Position numbers and translations under genes: made by a program. Shown one piece after another: positions 5,494 through 6,195 of a stretch of DNA of 6,195 nt. Origin of the DNA: Desulfurococcales archaeon (GTDB lineage: Archaea; Thermoproteota; Thermoprotei_A; Sulfolobales; WAQK01). Numbering within the stretch: position 1 is the stretch's first letter; each line of letters begins with the position of its first letter. Location of the stretch: positions 1 through 6,195 of the forward strand of contig JALURJ010000043.1 of the NCBI GenBank assembly GCA_027016915.1, written 5' to 3'. The notes beneath the pieces were generated by a model that made no database searches, was not told the DNA's origin, and saw nothing but the letters and a program-made list of their open reading frames with translations.

Positions 5494-5517
5494 CTCGCCC
5501 ACCCATCTCCTGGATCG

Positions 5518-6195
5518 GTGCGTCCAGGGGTGCCTGAGAAGCTCGCCAAGGACCTCTACCTCCTCAGGGTCAGGCTTCCCCGCTTCAAGCCGCCGGTGCT
5601 CAACGCCTACCTGGTGGCGGGGGAGAGGACCCTCCTCATAGACACGGGCCTCTACAGCCTAGGCGCCCTGGAGTCCCTCCTCGACGAGCTGGGAAGCCTC
5701 GGGTTCAGGCTGGCGGACCTAGACGAGGTCCTGGTGACCCACTCCCACATAGACCACCTGGGCCTTGCAGGCATACTGGCTGGGTGTAGGGGCGCGCCGG
5801 TCAAGATGGGTAGGGAGGAGTGCAGGATCCTCAGGAAGGGAGGGTTCCAGGGCTACATGGACAAGGTTGCACGAGTCCTGGTGATGCAGGGGATACCCGA
5901 GGATGTGGTTAGAGGGTTGGTTGCCAGCGTGGGCGACGATTACCCAGTCCCCGGAGTCAGGAGGCTCTACACCGAGATACTCCCCAGGGCTGTGTCCTGC
6001 AGCCTGGAGGAGGGCGACGTCGTGGAGGCGGGCCGCTACAGTTTCAACGTATACGTGGTTTCAGGCCACAGCCCCGGCCACCTGGTCCTCCACGACCCCG
6101 ACCACGGGGTGCTCGTTGTCGGCGACCACCTCCTCCCCGAAACAACACCCCAAATATCGCCCCTAACCCCCGAGGCCAACCCCCTCGCCCGGTAC
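5518..6195 (+). CDS. Metallo-beta-lactamase-fold hydrolase (partial, runs off the window)
   Basis: The frame is open from GTG 5518 to the last base, giving 226 residues without a stop; the C-terminus lies beyond the window. Core landmarks of the fold are present: LLIDTG with Asp42, the metal motif THSHIDH with His75, His77, Asp79 and His80, the next metal ligand His184 in SGHSPGH, and Asp203 in VGDHLLP. This matches the broad hydrolase family that includes glyoxalase II and LACTB2-like proteins and binds two zinc or similar ions. The substrate cannot be named. The gap of about 104 residues between His80 and His184 is longer than in glyoxalase II or lactonases and is rich in predicted helix, suggesting an inserted cap. 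GTG 5530 is an alternative start, with GGTG at 5517-5520 before it. It is transcribed divergently from the HD gene. Confidence 0.88.
   Translation, partial: MRPGVPEKLAKDLYLLRVRLPRFKPPVLNAYLVAGERTLLIDTGLYSLGALESLLDELGSLGFRLADLDEVLVTHSHIDHLGLAGILAGCRGAPVKMGREECRILRKGGFQGYMDKVARVLVMQGIPEDVVRGLVASVGDDYPVPGVRRLYTEILPRAVSCSLEEGDVVEAGRYSFNVYVVSGHSPGHLVLHDPDHGVLVVGDHLLPETTPQISPLTPEANPLARY

Larger units (their letters stand above)
5432..5517. promoter_or_regulatory. Divergent promoter region between the HD phosphohydrolase and metallo-hydrolase genes
   Basis: This 86-base gap is AT-rich relative to its surroundings and separates two outward-facing start codons. It contains one TATA-like box per direction and a 16-base palindrome between them. 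Both boxes are about 26 bases from the respective start codons, so both mRNAs are predicted to lack leaders. Confidence 0.6.

Noticed and set aside
5903..6166. 87-codon plus-strand frame near the right end
   Set aside because: It lies in another frame inside the metallo-hydrolase gene, whose frame shows the metal-binding motifs and stays open to the window end.

Overview
The window looks like chromosomal DNA of a hyperthermophilic crenarchaeon, most like Aeropyrum or a close relative. The DNA is GC-rich (roughly 60% by eye) and gene-dense. Most starts are TTG or GTG. TATA-like boxes sit about 26 bases upstream of several starts, Shine-Dalgarno sites are of the GGTG/GAGGTG type, and the protein families are typical of archaea. 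The genus is an inference from style, not a database match.

Left part, plus strand: an unrecognised protein with a very basic tail (43-654) is followed by a 187-base gap. The gap holds a clear TATA box, a perfect 8-7-8 inverted repeat over the predicted transcription start and a strong Shine-Dalgarno site. These precede a fold-type I PLP aminotransferase (842-2065).

Middle, minus strand: five genes read leftwards. In transcription order they are a SAMHD1/dGTPase-like HD phosphohydrolase (5431-3923), a small winged-helix plus zinc-ribbon regulator (3903-3586), an adenosine-specific kinase family protein (3527-3036), a single-motif CDGSH iron-sulfur protein (2960-2697) and a type II thymidine kinase (2645-2055). 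The thymidine kinase gene converges on the aminotransferase gene and overlaps it by 11 bases. Three of the five families handle nucleosides or nucleotides: hydrolysis of (d)NTPs, an AMP/adenosine-linked kinase, and thymidine salvage. The stretch may therefore be a nucleotide-pool neighbourhood. Internal promoter-like boxes suggest it is not one simple operon.

Right part: an 86-base divergent promoter region (5432-5517) separates the HD gene from a plus-strand metallo-beta-lactamase-fold hydrolase that runs off the window end (5518 onwards). Both genes appear leaderless, with TATA-like boxes 25-27 bases from their start codons. A 16-base palindrome lies between the two boxes and could serve both promoters.

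I found no tRNA, rRNA, CRISPR array, insertion sequence or integrase, and no intergenic stretch over 300 bases. The region is mostly conserved housekeeping content. The less ordinary parts are the two operator-like palindromes, the gene grouping, the same-frame arrangement of the CDGSH and thymidine kinase genes, and the basic tail of the first protein.
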